DNA from: Chitinophagaceae bacterium BSSC1
Lineage (GTDB): Bacteria > Bacteroidota > Bacteroidia > Chitinophagales > Chitinophagaceae
Direction of reading: 5' to 3'
Length of the DNA stretch: 64,000 nt
Assembly (NCBI GenBank): GCA_002256435.1
Contig: NKJC01000001.1
Coordinates: 1,240,001-1,304,000, forward strand
The notes under the pieces are model-generated. The model saw only the letters and a program-made list of their open reading frames with translations. It was not told the origin of the DNA and did not search any database. Below are positions 10,088 through 17,931 of this stretch, in pieces. The translations under genes were made by a program, and so were the position numbers. Position 1 is the first letter of the stretch; each line of letters begins with the position of its first letter.

Positions 10088-13000
10088 TTAAGGCAAATCC
10101 TTCTTTAGTAGCTGATAATCGGTGAGTACCGCTTTAAACTGCTCTTTTAAGTTCTTGGTCATCTGTAATTGTTGGGTAGTAGGCGCAAAATCCGCTCCAT
10201 AGGTCTGAGACTCTTTAGAAATAGCCAAGAGTCTTTCTGCAATTTGAACAGGGTTACGGAAATCATCCCAACGCGCACCGGTTTGATGCGTATCAAATAA
10301 TTTAGACTCCAATACATACACCTGTTGCTCCAAAGCCAAAGATTTGGCAGAGTTCTCTTTCAACAAAGCGGCACGTTTAATCTCCATTTCAGCAATCAGG
10401 TCAAAGCAGGCTTTGATACTTGTCCGCAGATCCTTACCCAAAGCGTACTGAGCGGCAATGGCTTCTTTGGTAGAAGCTGCGTTAGGATCTTGTAACACTT
10501 GCAGCATTTGTTTCTCAACGCCAGCATCGGTTTTGAGCAAGACTTGGTAAGATCCAATAGGAACACGAATAGGCTCCATACCAGGACCAATATCCAAATC
10601 AGGCACAAACATCAAACGGCTACCAGTTGCATCTAATCTTACAAAATCCTTACCCTTGGGTTTGGTTTTCAACGATGGCATTTTCAATTCCTCATGCGCC
10701 AGATCCCACCAGACACGGTTCACACCTTTCAGATTGGTGACCTTGATGGTTTGAATAGTATCGCCCGAAGAGCTTAAAACAAAAACCTTTGGCGCTGTTT
10801 GTAAAGTATCGGCCAAGAAATAATTGATGCTAGCACCATAGGGAGGATTCTCACCCCTAACCGATCCGCCACCGTCGTGATTGGCACCTTTCATATTAAA
10901 TCTGTAAGCAGGACGCAACGGATACAAACTTGTTTTACTAGTAGCCAAGCGTTTGCTCCATTCACGAATAGGTGTAATATCATCCAAGATATAGAAGCCG
11001 CGGCCATATGTAGCCACTGCCAAGTCGCGGAAATTTTTCTGAATAGCCAAGTGATACACCGGCGATGGTGGCAGGTTGTTCTTGAGTTGCAACCACTGAC
11101 CGCCGTCATCAGGACTCACATAGAGCGCATTGTCCGTACCCACAAAAATCAAACCCTTCTGAGCGGGATCCTCTTTTACAAAATGCACAAAGCCACTATT
11201 AGACTCAGGTAATTTCTGACCAATATTGGTCCAGTGTTTACCAAAGTCAGCAGTCTTAAACAGATAGGCTTTAAAATCTCCCTGCTGTTGATAATGCACG
11301 GTCACATAAGCAGTACCCGCGTCAAAATTAGAAGGATCAATATTGCTAATGGTTCCCCAAGCTGGTAGGTTTAAGTTGGCCGTGAGGTTGGTCCAAGAAG
11401 CGCCGTCATTGGTAGTCAGTTGCACTTGACCGTCATTAGTACCCACCCAAATCATTCCTTTTTTAATGGGCGATTCAGCAATGGCAAACAAAGTACAGCC
11501 GTCAAAAGTCATCAGGTTATCCTTTACAACGCCACCAGAACTTTGCTGGTGCGATTTATCATTGGTAGTCAAATCCGGACTAATGACTTTCCAAGTATGA
11601 CCACCATCGGTGGTTTTGTGAACGTACTGACTACCCACATACACTGCACCGCGCTCATGACGCGATAAGGTCATGGGAAAATTCCAATGCCAACGATATT
11701 TCATATCGGCGGGAGCCACACCATAACCAGCTTGAGGCCAAGGGCGCACATCGTGCGATAGACCTGTGCGGGTATCGGTAACATCTAAACCGCCATCGTA
11801 ACAACCAGACCAAATAATCTTAGGATCAAAAGGATCCGCTTGTGCAAAACCACTTTCACAACCACCCACCGATTCCCAATTACTTAATGGGATGCTACCG
11901 GTGCGGCTAATGGCTTCTGTTCTATAAGAATAACCATCCTGTCTATTACCCATGATATGGTAAGGAACCATCTCGTCCAAAGCCACGTGATACATTTGGG
12001 CAATGGGCAGATTTACATTTTTCCAGTTCCTACCACCGTTAAAAGTCATGTTCATGCAACCATCGTGGGCCACCATAATTCTATTGGCGTCTTTGGGGTC
12101 AAACCAGATTTCATGGTTATCGCCACCAGGCGCATAGCTACCATTTCCGTTAAAGGTTTTACCACCGTCTCTGGATTCCATAATGGTGACACTGATAGTA
12201 TACAATTTGTTTTCATCCTGAGAAGAAACACGCACCCTAGTATAATATGGACCACGTTGTGCTAAAGAGTGATTCTCCAACATCAGTTTCCAAGACTCAC
12301 CACCATCGGTAGATTTATACAAACCAGGTGCTTGGGCTTCTACCAAGGCATAAATGGTATTGGGGTTACTAGCGGCTATATCAATACTGGTTTTACCAAT
12401 GATTTTATTTGGACCACCTGGTAAGCCATTGGTCATTTGTTTCCAAGACTTGCCCCCATCGGTAGTTTTATAAAAACCGCTACCCGGGCCACCACTGTTT
12501 AGGTTCCAAGTGTTCATTTGCACCTGCCACATAGCAGCTACTAAATTGTTGGGGTCTTTGGGGTTGATAGAAATATCAGAGCAACCCGTGTTCTCGTCAA
12601 CGAATAAGACGCGGTTCCAACTGATCCCGCCATCGGTGGTTTTGTAAACACCTCTTTCTTGTTGCGGACCACCTGTATGACCCAGTGCCGCCACGTAAAC
12701 AGTATTGCTATCCGTGGGGCTCACCAAGACTTTGCTAATCCGCACGGTATTTTTGAGACCCATATTCTTCCAGGTCTTACCCGCATCAGTGGATTTATAA
12801 ATCCCATTTCCGTTTGGATGCGCCGGTCTAATAATAAATGTCTCGCCCGTGCCCGCCCAAACCTGCTTGGGATTGGATTCAGAAATAGCCATAGCGCCAA
12901 TGGCAGAATTGTCCATATCGTCAAAGACAGGCTGCCAGCTAACTCCCGCATTGCTGGTCTTAAAGATCCCGCCCGATGCGGCACCAACATAAGAGACATT

Positions 13001-13369
13001 GGGATTTCCCGGTTCTCCCACTACTGCGCAAGCGCGATTTCCATCGGGACCCACAAAGCGAAAACGGAGGTTACTAAAGGGATTTTGATCTGCGGAATTA
13101 AAACCAGATCCTTTACCCGTACTGATTCTAGAACTAGTTACAGAACTGATTCCTGAATTGATTCTAGAACTAATTCCTGAACTTGTTCTTGAACTTGTTG
13201 CTGAACTAATTCCTGAACTTGTTCTTGAACTTGTTGCTGAACTAATTCCTGAACCAATTCCTGAACTTTTTGCCCCCATTTGTTGGGCTTCAACTTGGTT
13301 CAAACAAAGACCCATTGCAGCAATGCACCATGCATTCATGCATAGCGCGGCCAAAGCGTTTTTTCTCAT
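10088..13369 (-). CDS. VPS10/sortilin-like beta-propeller protein (glycosidase-like) with Ser-rich repeat linker
   Basis: The likely start is the ATG at 13367-13369 (1,093 residues), which leads directly into a signal peptide (MRKNALAALCMNAWCIAAMG, ending VEAQQ). The frame extends further upstream, but that part looks untranslated. Residues ~30-90 are a four-residue repeat tract (SSGI, SSAT, SSRT) coded by 12-nt DNA repeats. The body consists of Asp-box/VPS10-type blades (KTTDGGKSW, STDAGKTW, KSTDGGESW). These proteins are usually annotated as sialidase/glycosyl hydrolase or VPS10-domain proteins, and many have no proven activity. A helical C-terminal region (~970-1090) follows the propeller. 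A hairpin lies in the leader. Function is inferred only at fold level. Confidence 0.85.
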   Translation of the reverse strand: MRKNALAALCMNAWCIAAMGLCLNQVEAQQMGAKSSGIGSGISSATSSRTSSGISSATSSRTSSGISSRINSGISSVTSSRISTGKGSGFNSADQNPFSNLRFRFVGPDGNRACAVVGEPGNPNVSYVGAASGGIFKTSNAGVSWQPVFDDMDNSAIGAMAISESNPKQVWAGTGETFIIRPAHPNGNGIYKSTDAGKTWKNMGLKNTVRISKVLVSPTDSNTVYVAALGHTGGPQQERGVYKTTDGGISWNRVLFVDENTGCSDISINPKDPNNLVAAMWQVQMNTWNLNSGGPGSGFYKTTDGGKSWKQMTNGLPGGPNKIIGKTSIDIAASNPNTIYALVEAQAPGLYKSTDGGESWKLMLENHSLAQRGPYYTRVRVSSQDENKLYTISVTIMESRDGGKTFNGNGSYAPGGDNHEIWFDPKDANRIMVAHDGCMNMTFNGGRNWKNVNLPIAQMYHVALDEMVPYHIMGNRQDGYSYRTEAISRTGSIPLSNWESVGGCESGFAQADPFDPKIIWSGCYDGGLDVTDTRTGLSHDVRPWPQAGYGVAPADMKYRWHWNFPMTLSRHERGAVYVGSQYVHKTTDGGHTWKVISPDLTTNDKSHQQSSGGVVKDNLMTFDGCTLFAIAESPIKKGMIWVGTNDGQVQLTTNDGASWTNLTANLNLPAWGTISNIDPSNFDAGTAYVTVHYQQQGDFKAYLFKTADFGKHWTNIGQKLPESNSGFVHFVKEDPAQKGLIFVGTDNALYVSPDDGGQWLQLKNNLPPSPVYHLAIQKNFRDLAVATYGRGFYILDDITPIREWSKRLATSKTSLYPLRPAYRFNMKGANHDGGGSVRGENPPYGASINYFLADTLQTAPKVFVLSSSGDTIQTIKVTNLKGVNRVWWDLAHEELKMPSLKTKPKGKDFVRLDATGSRLMFVPDLDIGPGMEPIRVPIGSYQVLLKTDAGVEKQMLQVLQDPNAASTKEAIAAQYALGKDLRTSIKACFDLIAEMEIKRAALLKENSAKSLALEQQVYVLESKLFDTHQTGARWDDFRNPVQIAERLLAISKESQTYGADFAPTTQQLQMTKNLKEQFKAVLTDYQLLKKDLP
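13118..13270. repeat. 12-nt tandem repeat inside the VPS10-like gene
   Basis: About a dozen 12-nt units lie end to end. Clear ones are TGAACTTGTTCT, TGAACTTGTTGC and TGAACTAATTCC at 13178-13213, repeated identically at 13214-13249. More degenerate units extend to both sides. Because 12 is a multiple of three the frame is kept, and each unit encodes four residues of the Ser-rich linker. A perfect 36-nt duplication inside the tract indicates recent slippage. Confidence 0.95.
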
Positions 13370-13373
13370 TGTA

Positions 13374-13397
13374 CTTGTCTTGGTGAAGAAAGACAAG
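13374..13397 (-). promoter_or_regulatory. Inverted repeat in the leader of the VPS10-like gene
   Basis: Arms CTTGTCTT (13374-13381) and AAGACAAG (13390-13397) are perfectly complementary around an 8-nt loop and end four bases before the chosen ATG. In RNA this would form a hairpin next to the start codon, and in DNA it could be an operator. It is the only symmetric element I see in this leader. Function is inferred. Confidence 0.35.
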
Positions 13398-13471
13398 TTA
13401 CTAATAAAATACTTCTCTTCTTTCTTACCAATCAGATACAACAATTCAATCCTACTTCAAACTTGAATCCT

Positions 13472-13732
13472 CTACCAGCGATGCAAGTCTTTGAACTTCT
13501 TGGGAAGCCCTTTGGTAGTTCTCCCTTGGTTCAAGTGAATGGCAATGGGAGCCATTTCAGCTTTATAGACAGCTAAGACCTGATTCACTTTGTCAAGTTG
13601 TAGTGACTTTTTTCCTTGTTCCATATTTCTGATAAAATGCAAGCCCACACCAGACATATCTGCCAAATCCTGTTGCTTATGACCGTAATACCTACGCTTG
13701 TATTTTACAAATTCAACCAATTCCATAATCAT
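13472..13732 (-). CDS. XRE-type HTH regulator (HipB/y4mF-like), no HipA partner
   Basis: This small protein is 86 residues from the ATG at 13730-13732; an in-frame GTG five codons earlier is possible. It has a Cro/C1-type helix-turn-helix (HKQQDLADMSGVGLHFIRNMEQGKKSLQ) followed by LDKVNQVLAVY. This matches the y4mF/HipB antitoxin family, which normally precedes a hipA-like kinase gene. Here the next gene downstream on the same strand is the VPS10-like protein, and no HipA fragment is visible nearby, so it is an orphan or has been recruited as a local regulator. It lies between the VPS10-like gene and the repeat block. Confidence 0.8.
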   Translation of the reverse strand: MIMELVEFVKYKRRYYGHKQQDLADMSGVGLHFIRNMEQGKKSLQLDKVNQVLAVYKAEMAPIAIHLNQGRTTKGLPKKFKDLHRW

Positions 13733-13938
13733 CGTTGATTCAGCCACTAAACTATCATTTATGGAATGCAGCTACAAGTAAATACACTAGAATTTTTAGA
13801 TAGTAAAAAGAGTTTAGCAATACTGAAAGTCAATTCTGTCCTGTGTTTGGGCCGGGGAGTTGTTTTTTAGGAGATGTACTTGGGGGCTGGTTTCCTTTTG
13901 GTGGGTGTTGTGATTTGGGTGGGTTTTAAGGTGAGTTT

Positions 13939-14022
13939 TTGTGGTGTGTGTTTGAGGTGCGTTTATGAGGTGTGTTTGGAGGTGTATTTGGAGGTGTATT
14001 TGGAGGTGTATTTGGAGGTGTG
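13939..14022. repeat. 12-nt GT-rich tandem repeat (TTTGGAGGTGTA)
   Basis: Four adjacent units (TTTGGAGGTGTA three times, then one ending TG) lie at 13975-14022. Degenerate copies (GTTTGAGGTGCG, TTTATGAGGTGTG) extend upstream to about 13,939. The complementary strand is AC-rich and reads His/Thr/Pro/Asn simple sequence. The same AC-rich style recurs in frame in the photolyase and SRAP genes further on. Confidence 0.9.
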
Positions 14023-14140
14023 AGTTCAAAGAGATTGTTAGGAGTAAAATTTTGGATTAGTGTTTGGGTTTTTGTTAGTGGTGAGTGTATTTTGGAGGAG
14101 AAGCATAGTAGTTTTTTGAAGTTTTCAAAAAGGGCGTTTT

Positions 14141-14287
14141 TTATACTTGTTCTAGTATAAATATGGGGGTCCTATTTTATACACGTTCTAGTATAAATTA
14201 AGCACTACGCTCCCCAAAAATGTCTGGCTCATTATACTCGTTCTAGTATAAAATAGACAGCCTGTTTTTATACTTGTTCTAGTATAA
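14141..14287. repeat. Palindrome array 1: four copies of TTATACNYGTTCTAGTATAA
   Basis: The 20-bp copies lie at 14141-14160, 14177-14196, 14232-14251 and 14268-14287. Only the two central bases NY differ: TT, AC, TC, TT. Arms TTATAC/GTATAA are complementary, and the asymmetric core GTTCTA points the same way in all four. Start-to-start spacing is 36, 55 and 36 bp. Copy 4 extends to a perfect 14-bp arm (CCTGTTTTTATACT with its complement) around TGTTCT. A homologous array lies at 55525-55650. No known site type (parS, LexA box, attC, CRISPR repeat) matches. Confidence 0.95.
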
Positions 14288-14326
14288 AAACAGGGGTATT
14301 TTAAAAACACGAAAAAGAGGTTATAC

Positions 14327-14549
14327 TTGAGCAGGATTATTCATGAGCGAGGTTTCACCTGAGCTAGTTCATTCTTGAGCAAGGTTTCACTTGAGTTGGA
14401 TTGAATCAAGATAGGGTTTTGATTGAGCAGGATTATTCATGAGCCAGATTCCCTTGAGCAGGATTATTCATGAGCGAGGTTTCATTTGAATTGAATCATT
14501 CTTGAGATAGATGATTCATGAGCGAGGTTATACTTGAGCAAGGAAGATT
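14327..14549. repeat. 16-bp satellite, 14 tandem units
   Basis: Fourteen head-to-tail units of 16 bp (one of 15) fill 14327-14549. Typical odd units read TTGAGCAGGATTATTC and typical even units ATGAGCGAGGTTTCAC, giving a 32-bp higher-order period. TTGAGC/ATGAGC at the unit start is the best-conserved part. The period is not a multiple of three and the frames are interrupted, so it is not a coding repeat. It begins 39 bp after the last palindrome and ends about 100 bp before the M1 peptidase start. Confidence 0.93.
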
Positions 14550-14652
14550 AGGGTTCTTCAAAATCGGGAACAGCTTTTGATTGAAGAGCTCTTACTGTCA
14601 AAAAATGAATTATTCTAGTTACATTGAAACATAAAACTAACCAGGGACCATT

Positions 14653-16260
14653 ATGAAAAAGACCTTGTTCATTCTTTGTTGCCTAGTAGCAACCGTTTCT
14701 AATGCTCAGAATAGAGATATCAGCAGCCTATCTTCTGGCGGTAAGTTGCAGCCATTACAGGTCATCATGGATATTCGGCATTACACTATCAACCTCAATG
14801 TAGATTTGACCAATAAAACAATTCAAGGTGCTACTGAGGTAACCATGGTGCTTTCCAAAAACACGGATACTATTTTACTAGATCTGGTGAATCTCTTGAC
14901 CATTCAAAAAGTGAGTGTCAATAATAAAGCAGTGAAATTTGAGCACAAGGATCATAAAATTTATATCACGGCTGCTAGCCCTTTTTTACAAGGCAAGCAA
15001 TTGGTGAAAGTGGAGTATGGTGGTGAACCGCCTATCGCCGTAAGGCCACCGTGGTTAGGTGGATTTACCTTTACAAAAGACAGATCTGGCAATCCATGGG
15101 TAGCCATTAATTGCCAAAAAGAAGGGGCCAGAATTTATACGCCAACCAAGGATCATCCAAGTGACGAGCCCAATGAAGGCGTAGACATGATGATTACGGT
15201 TCCTGATACTTTGGTGGTGAGCGGTCCTGGTCTTTTGCAAAAAGTAACCAAGTCAAAAGGCAAGAAAACCTATCACTGGAAAACCAATTATCCCATGAGT
15301 ACTTATACCATGGTATTCAATATTGGTAAGTTCCATGTTGCATCGGATGAGTATACCACCATCAATGGAAATAAGGTTCCAATTCAATTTTATATTTTAG
15401 CAGAAGACAGTGCTGAAGCCAAAAAAATCATTGCGCTAAAAAAGCGCGATAGTCAGGTGCTAGAAAAATATTTTGGTGAATACCCTTGGGTAAAAGAAAA
15501 GATTGGCATTTGCGCCGTTCCAAATTCTGGTATGGAACACCAAACCAATATCACTTTCCAAAACAAATTCGTTTATACAAAAATTGGGGAGAGTGATTAT
15601 AACGCAAATTTATTTCACGAGTATGCGCACGAGTGGTGGGCCAATAAAGTAACCAATAAAGACTGGGCGCATGAATGGATTCAGGAAGGCATTGGCACTT
15701 ATGCAGAAGCTTTGATCCATTATGACTTGGGTGGTCAAGAAGCTTATGACAAAATTATTGATGGTCATAAACGCTCTATTAAATATATCAAACCCATGGT
15801 AGGTGGTGAAGAAATGAGTGAAGATGAAACCTATGCGCAAACAGATATTTATACCAAGGGTTCATTCTTTATGCATAGCCTTAGATATGTAGTTGGAGAC
15901 GAAATATTTTTCCCAACCCTGAAGAAGTTGGCAACAGACCCCCAATACACTTATGACAATATGGTTACTACTACCGATGTAGAACAATTGTTTAGCAAGG
16001 CAGCTGGCATGAACCTAAAACCCTTCTTTGATTTTTATTGCAGAACAACCAATCAAATAGAAATTGTAGTAAAAGAAGTGGGTTATCAGAAATACAGCAT
16101 TAAAGTAAATAATGCGTTTATGAAATTGCCATTTGAAATCACTAGCTCTGAAGGGGTTTCTAAAATGATGATTGACAAAGAAGGCATTACCATTACTAGT
16201 AAAACGCCTCCACAGGTTGACAACAAAGGATATTATTTGAAAAAAGTGCAAACCTTATAA
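14653..16260 (+). CDS. Secreted M1-family metallopeptidase
   Basis: The 535-residue protein has a Sec signal (MKKTLFILCCLVATVSNAQ). The M1 exopeptidase loop appears as GMEH (canonical GxMEN), and the zinc site is HEYAH with His322, Glu323 and His326. Glu345 follows after exactly 18 residues, the full HEXXH-X18-E signature. It is shorter than typical aminopeptidase N (~870 residues) and lacks the long helical C-terminal domain, as in many Bacteroidota M1 proteins. It probably trims peptides in the periplasm. A paralogue follows after 38 nt in the same orientation, so the two are likely co-transcribed. Confidence 0.92.
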   Translation: MKKTLFILCCLVATVSNAQNRDISSLSSGGKLQPLQVIMDIRHYTINLNVDLTNKTIQGATEVTMVLSKNTDTILLDLVNLLTIQKVSVNNKAVKFEHKDHKIYITAASPFLQGKQLVKVEYGGEPPIAVRPPWLGGFTFTKDRSGNPWVAINCQKEGARIYTPTKDHPSDEPNEGVDMMITVPDTLVVSGPGLLQKVTKSKGKKTYHWKTNYPMSTYTMVFNIGKFHVASDEYTTINGNKVPIQFYILAEDSAEAKKIIALKKRDSQVLEKYFGEYPWVKEKIGICAVPNSGMEHQTNITFQNKFVYTKIGESDYNANLFHEYAHEWWANKVTNKDWAHEWIQEGIGTYAEALIHYDLGGQEAYDKIIDGHKRSIKYIKPMVGGEEMSEDETYAQTDIYTKGSFFMHSLRYVVGDEIFFPTLKKLATDPQYTYDNMVTTTDVEQLFSKAAGMNLKPFFDFYCRTTNQIEIVVKEVGYQKYSIKVNNAFMKLPFEITSSEGVSKMMIDKEGITITSKTPPQVDNKGYYLKKVQTL

Positions 16261-16298
16261 TGAGGTAACTATAAATATTTAAAAGATCAATCCTTAGA

Positions 16299-17930
16299 AT
16301 GAGATATCAATACTGCTTGCTCTTGCTTTTTGTTTGTTTGATTAGTAACAAAAGTTTTGCTGATACTTATCCGCGCAATTTTTCCATTGATGTGTTACAC
16401 TATCGTTTTGAAATAGCGGTCAATGATAAGAATGATGAAATCATTGGTAAGGCTTCTATTAGCATTCAATTTAAAAAAAACAATATCAAACAGTTTAGAT
16501 TAGACCTGATGAATCAAACTGAGCAAAGAAAGGGTAAGGGCATGTTGGTGCAGAACATCAGTTCCAATCATCAAACATTGAATTATACACATACTGGTGA
16601 TTCCTTGATGATCCAACTGGCCAAGCCTTCCACTCAGGATACGGTGATCACATTTGAGATTCAGTACAAGGGCATCCCAGAAGAAGGACTAAGAATCATT
16701 GCCAACAAATTTGGAGACCGAACTTTCTTTAGTGAGAACTGGCCCAACAAAACAAGACACTGGTTGCCTTCTATTGATCATCCCTATGACAAAGCAACCA
16801 GCGAATTCATTGTTACTGCTCCATCAAAATACCAAGTAGTTTCCAATGGCTTATTAATGGAAGAATCTGTGCTTGGCAACAATACCAAACTCACCCACTG
16901 GAAACAATCGGTTCCTGTTTCTTGTTGGTTATTTGTTTTGGGTGTGGCTGAGTTTGCGGTACAACAGGTAGATCAATTTAATGGAAAAGCCATTCAGACC
17001 TGGGTGTACCCACAAGATCGCGAAGCAGGCTTTGCCGATTTTGCTGAACCCACTAAACAAGTACTTTCTTTTTACAGTGACTATGTAGGACCATTTGCTT
17101 ATGAAAAACTAGCTAATGTTCAGTCTACTGTTTCTGGTGGTGGAATGGAAACTTCTTCTGCCATTTATTATGCAGAGAAATTAATCACAGGTAAAAAAGA
17201 AGTACGTCTAAGAAATGTTGTGATTCACGAGATTGCCCACCAATGGTTTGGAAATGCTGTTACAGAATCTACTTGGGATGATGCCTGGTTAAGCGAGGGC
17301 TTGACTACTTTTTTCACACTGCTTTTTATTGAACACGCATACGGGCACGATGAATATATAGCTGGTGTTAAAAACGCCAAAAAGTCTGTGTACGATTATA
17401 TCAAAAAAGATTCTCTGTTTAGTATTGTTAGTAACCGTTCAGCAGAAACTGGTGCCGTTACTAGTGGACTTACTTATCAGAAAGGTGCTTGGATCATGCA
17501 TATGCTTAGAGACAAAATAGGAGAAGTAAATTTCAAAAAAGGCATTCAGGCTTATTATAAAAAGTATTTTAATGCTAATGCCACCACCCATGATTTGATT
17601 GCTGAAATGGAAAAAGCTTCCAATCAAAATTTGAAACCATTCTTTAGTCAGTGGTTATACAAACCCGATAATTTAAAATTAAGTTGGACCTGGGATTATG
17701 ATGCCGCGTCAAAACAAATATTGATTCATATTCAACAGCATCAATCATCTGGTTTTGTTTTTGATGTACCCGTAGAGTTTGGGATCATGAAGAACGGAGT
17801 AGTTGAACCCCAAGTAGTGAAACAACAATTAAATACCAAGACCGCTGATTTCAAAATTCCTTCTGAAACAAAACCAGCTTTTGTATCCCTTGACCCAAGA
17901 ACTGTTTTGTTGTATGACTTGGTGAATTAA
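16299..17930 (+). CDS. Secreted M1-family metallopeptidase, second tandem copy
   Basis: It has a signal peptide (MRYQYCLLLLFVCLISNKSFA), the loop GGMETSS, and a zinc site HEIAH with His310, Glu311 and His314, with Glu333 after 18 residues (LSEGLTTFF). At 543 residues it is the same size class as the preceding gene, yet the two are clearly diverged (for example SGMEH versus GGMET), so the duplication is old and specificities may differ. The stop is one base from the stop of the convergent sirtuin gene, with no intergenic terminator. Confidence 0.92.
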   Translation: MRYQYCLLLLFVCLISNKSFADTYPRNFSIDVLHYRFEIAVNDKNDEIIGKASISIQFKKNNIKQFRLDLMNQTEQRKGKGMLVQNISSNHQTLNYTHTGDSLMIQLAKPSTQDTVITFEIQYKGIPEEGLRIIANKFGDRTFFSENWPNKTRHWLPSIDHPYDKATSEFIVTAPSKYQVVSNGLLMEESVLGNNTKLTHWKQSVPVSCWLFVLGVAEFAVQQVDQFNGKAIQTWVYPQDREAGFADFAEPTKQVLSFYSDYVGPFAYEKLANVQSTVSGGGMETSSAIYYAEKLITGKKEVRLRNVVIHEIAHQWFGNAVTESTWDDAWLSEGLTTFFTLLFIEHAYGHDEYIAGVKNAKKSVYDYIKKDSLFSIVSNRSAETGAVTSGLTYQKGAWIMHMLRDKIGEVNFKKGIQAYYKKYFNANATTHDLIAEMEKASNQNLKPFFSQWLYKPDNLKLSWTWDYDAASKQILIHIQQHQSSGFVFDVPVEFGIMKNGVVEPQVVKQQLNTKTADFKIPSETKPAFVSLDPRTVLLYDLVN

Positions 17931-17931
17931 C

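Larger units (their letters stand above)
13733..14652. other. Gene-free repeat block
   Basis: These 920 bases hold no credible gene. In order there is a short AT-rich stretch, a GT-rich simple-sequence region (about 13,850-14,110), the first palindrome array (14,141-14,287), a 16-bp satellite (14,327-14,549), and about 100 bases before the M1 peptidase gene that should hold its promoter. Frames that stay open here only translate simple sequence. The promoters of the HTH gene and of the peptidase operon must lie at the two ends, but I cannot place them. Confidence 0.8.

Noticed and set aside
13814..14029. Open frame of about 71 codons on the minus strand
   Set aside because: It translates only simple-sequence (His/Thr/Pro/Gln) repeats, lies in the repeat block, and has no start context or conserved motif.
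14141..14160. Individual palindromes read as intrinsic terminators
   Set aside because: Arms are AT-rich and weak, T runs lie within the arms instead of after them, and four in a row between genes on both strands would be redundant.
14141..14287. Palindrome array read as a CRISPR array
   Set aside because: Repeats are short palindromes, spacing alternates between 36 and 55 bp with related rather than unique intervening sequence, and no cas gene is present.
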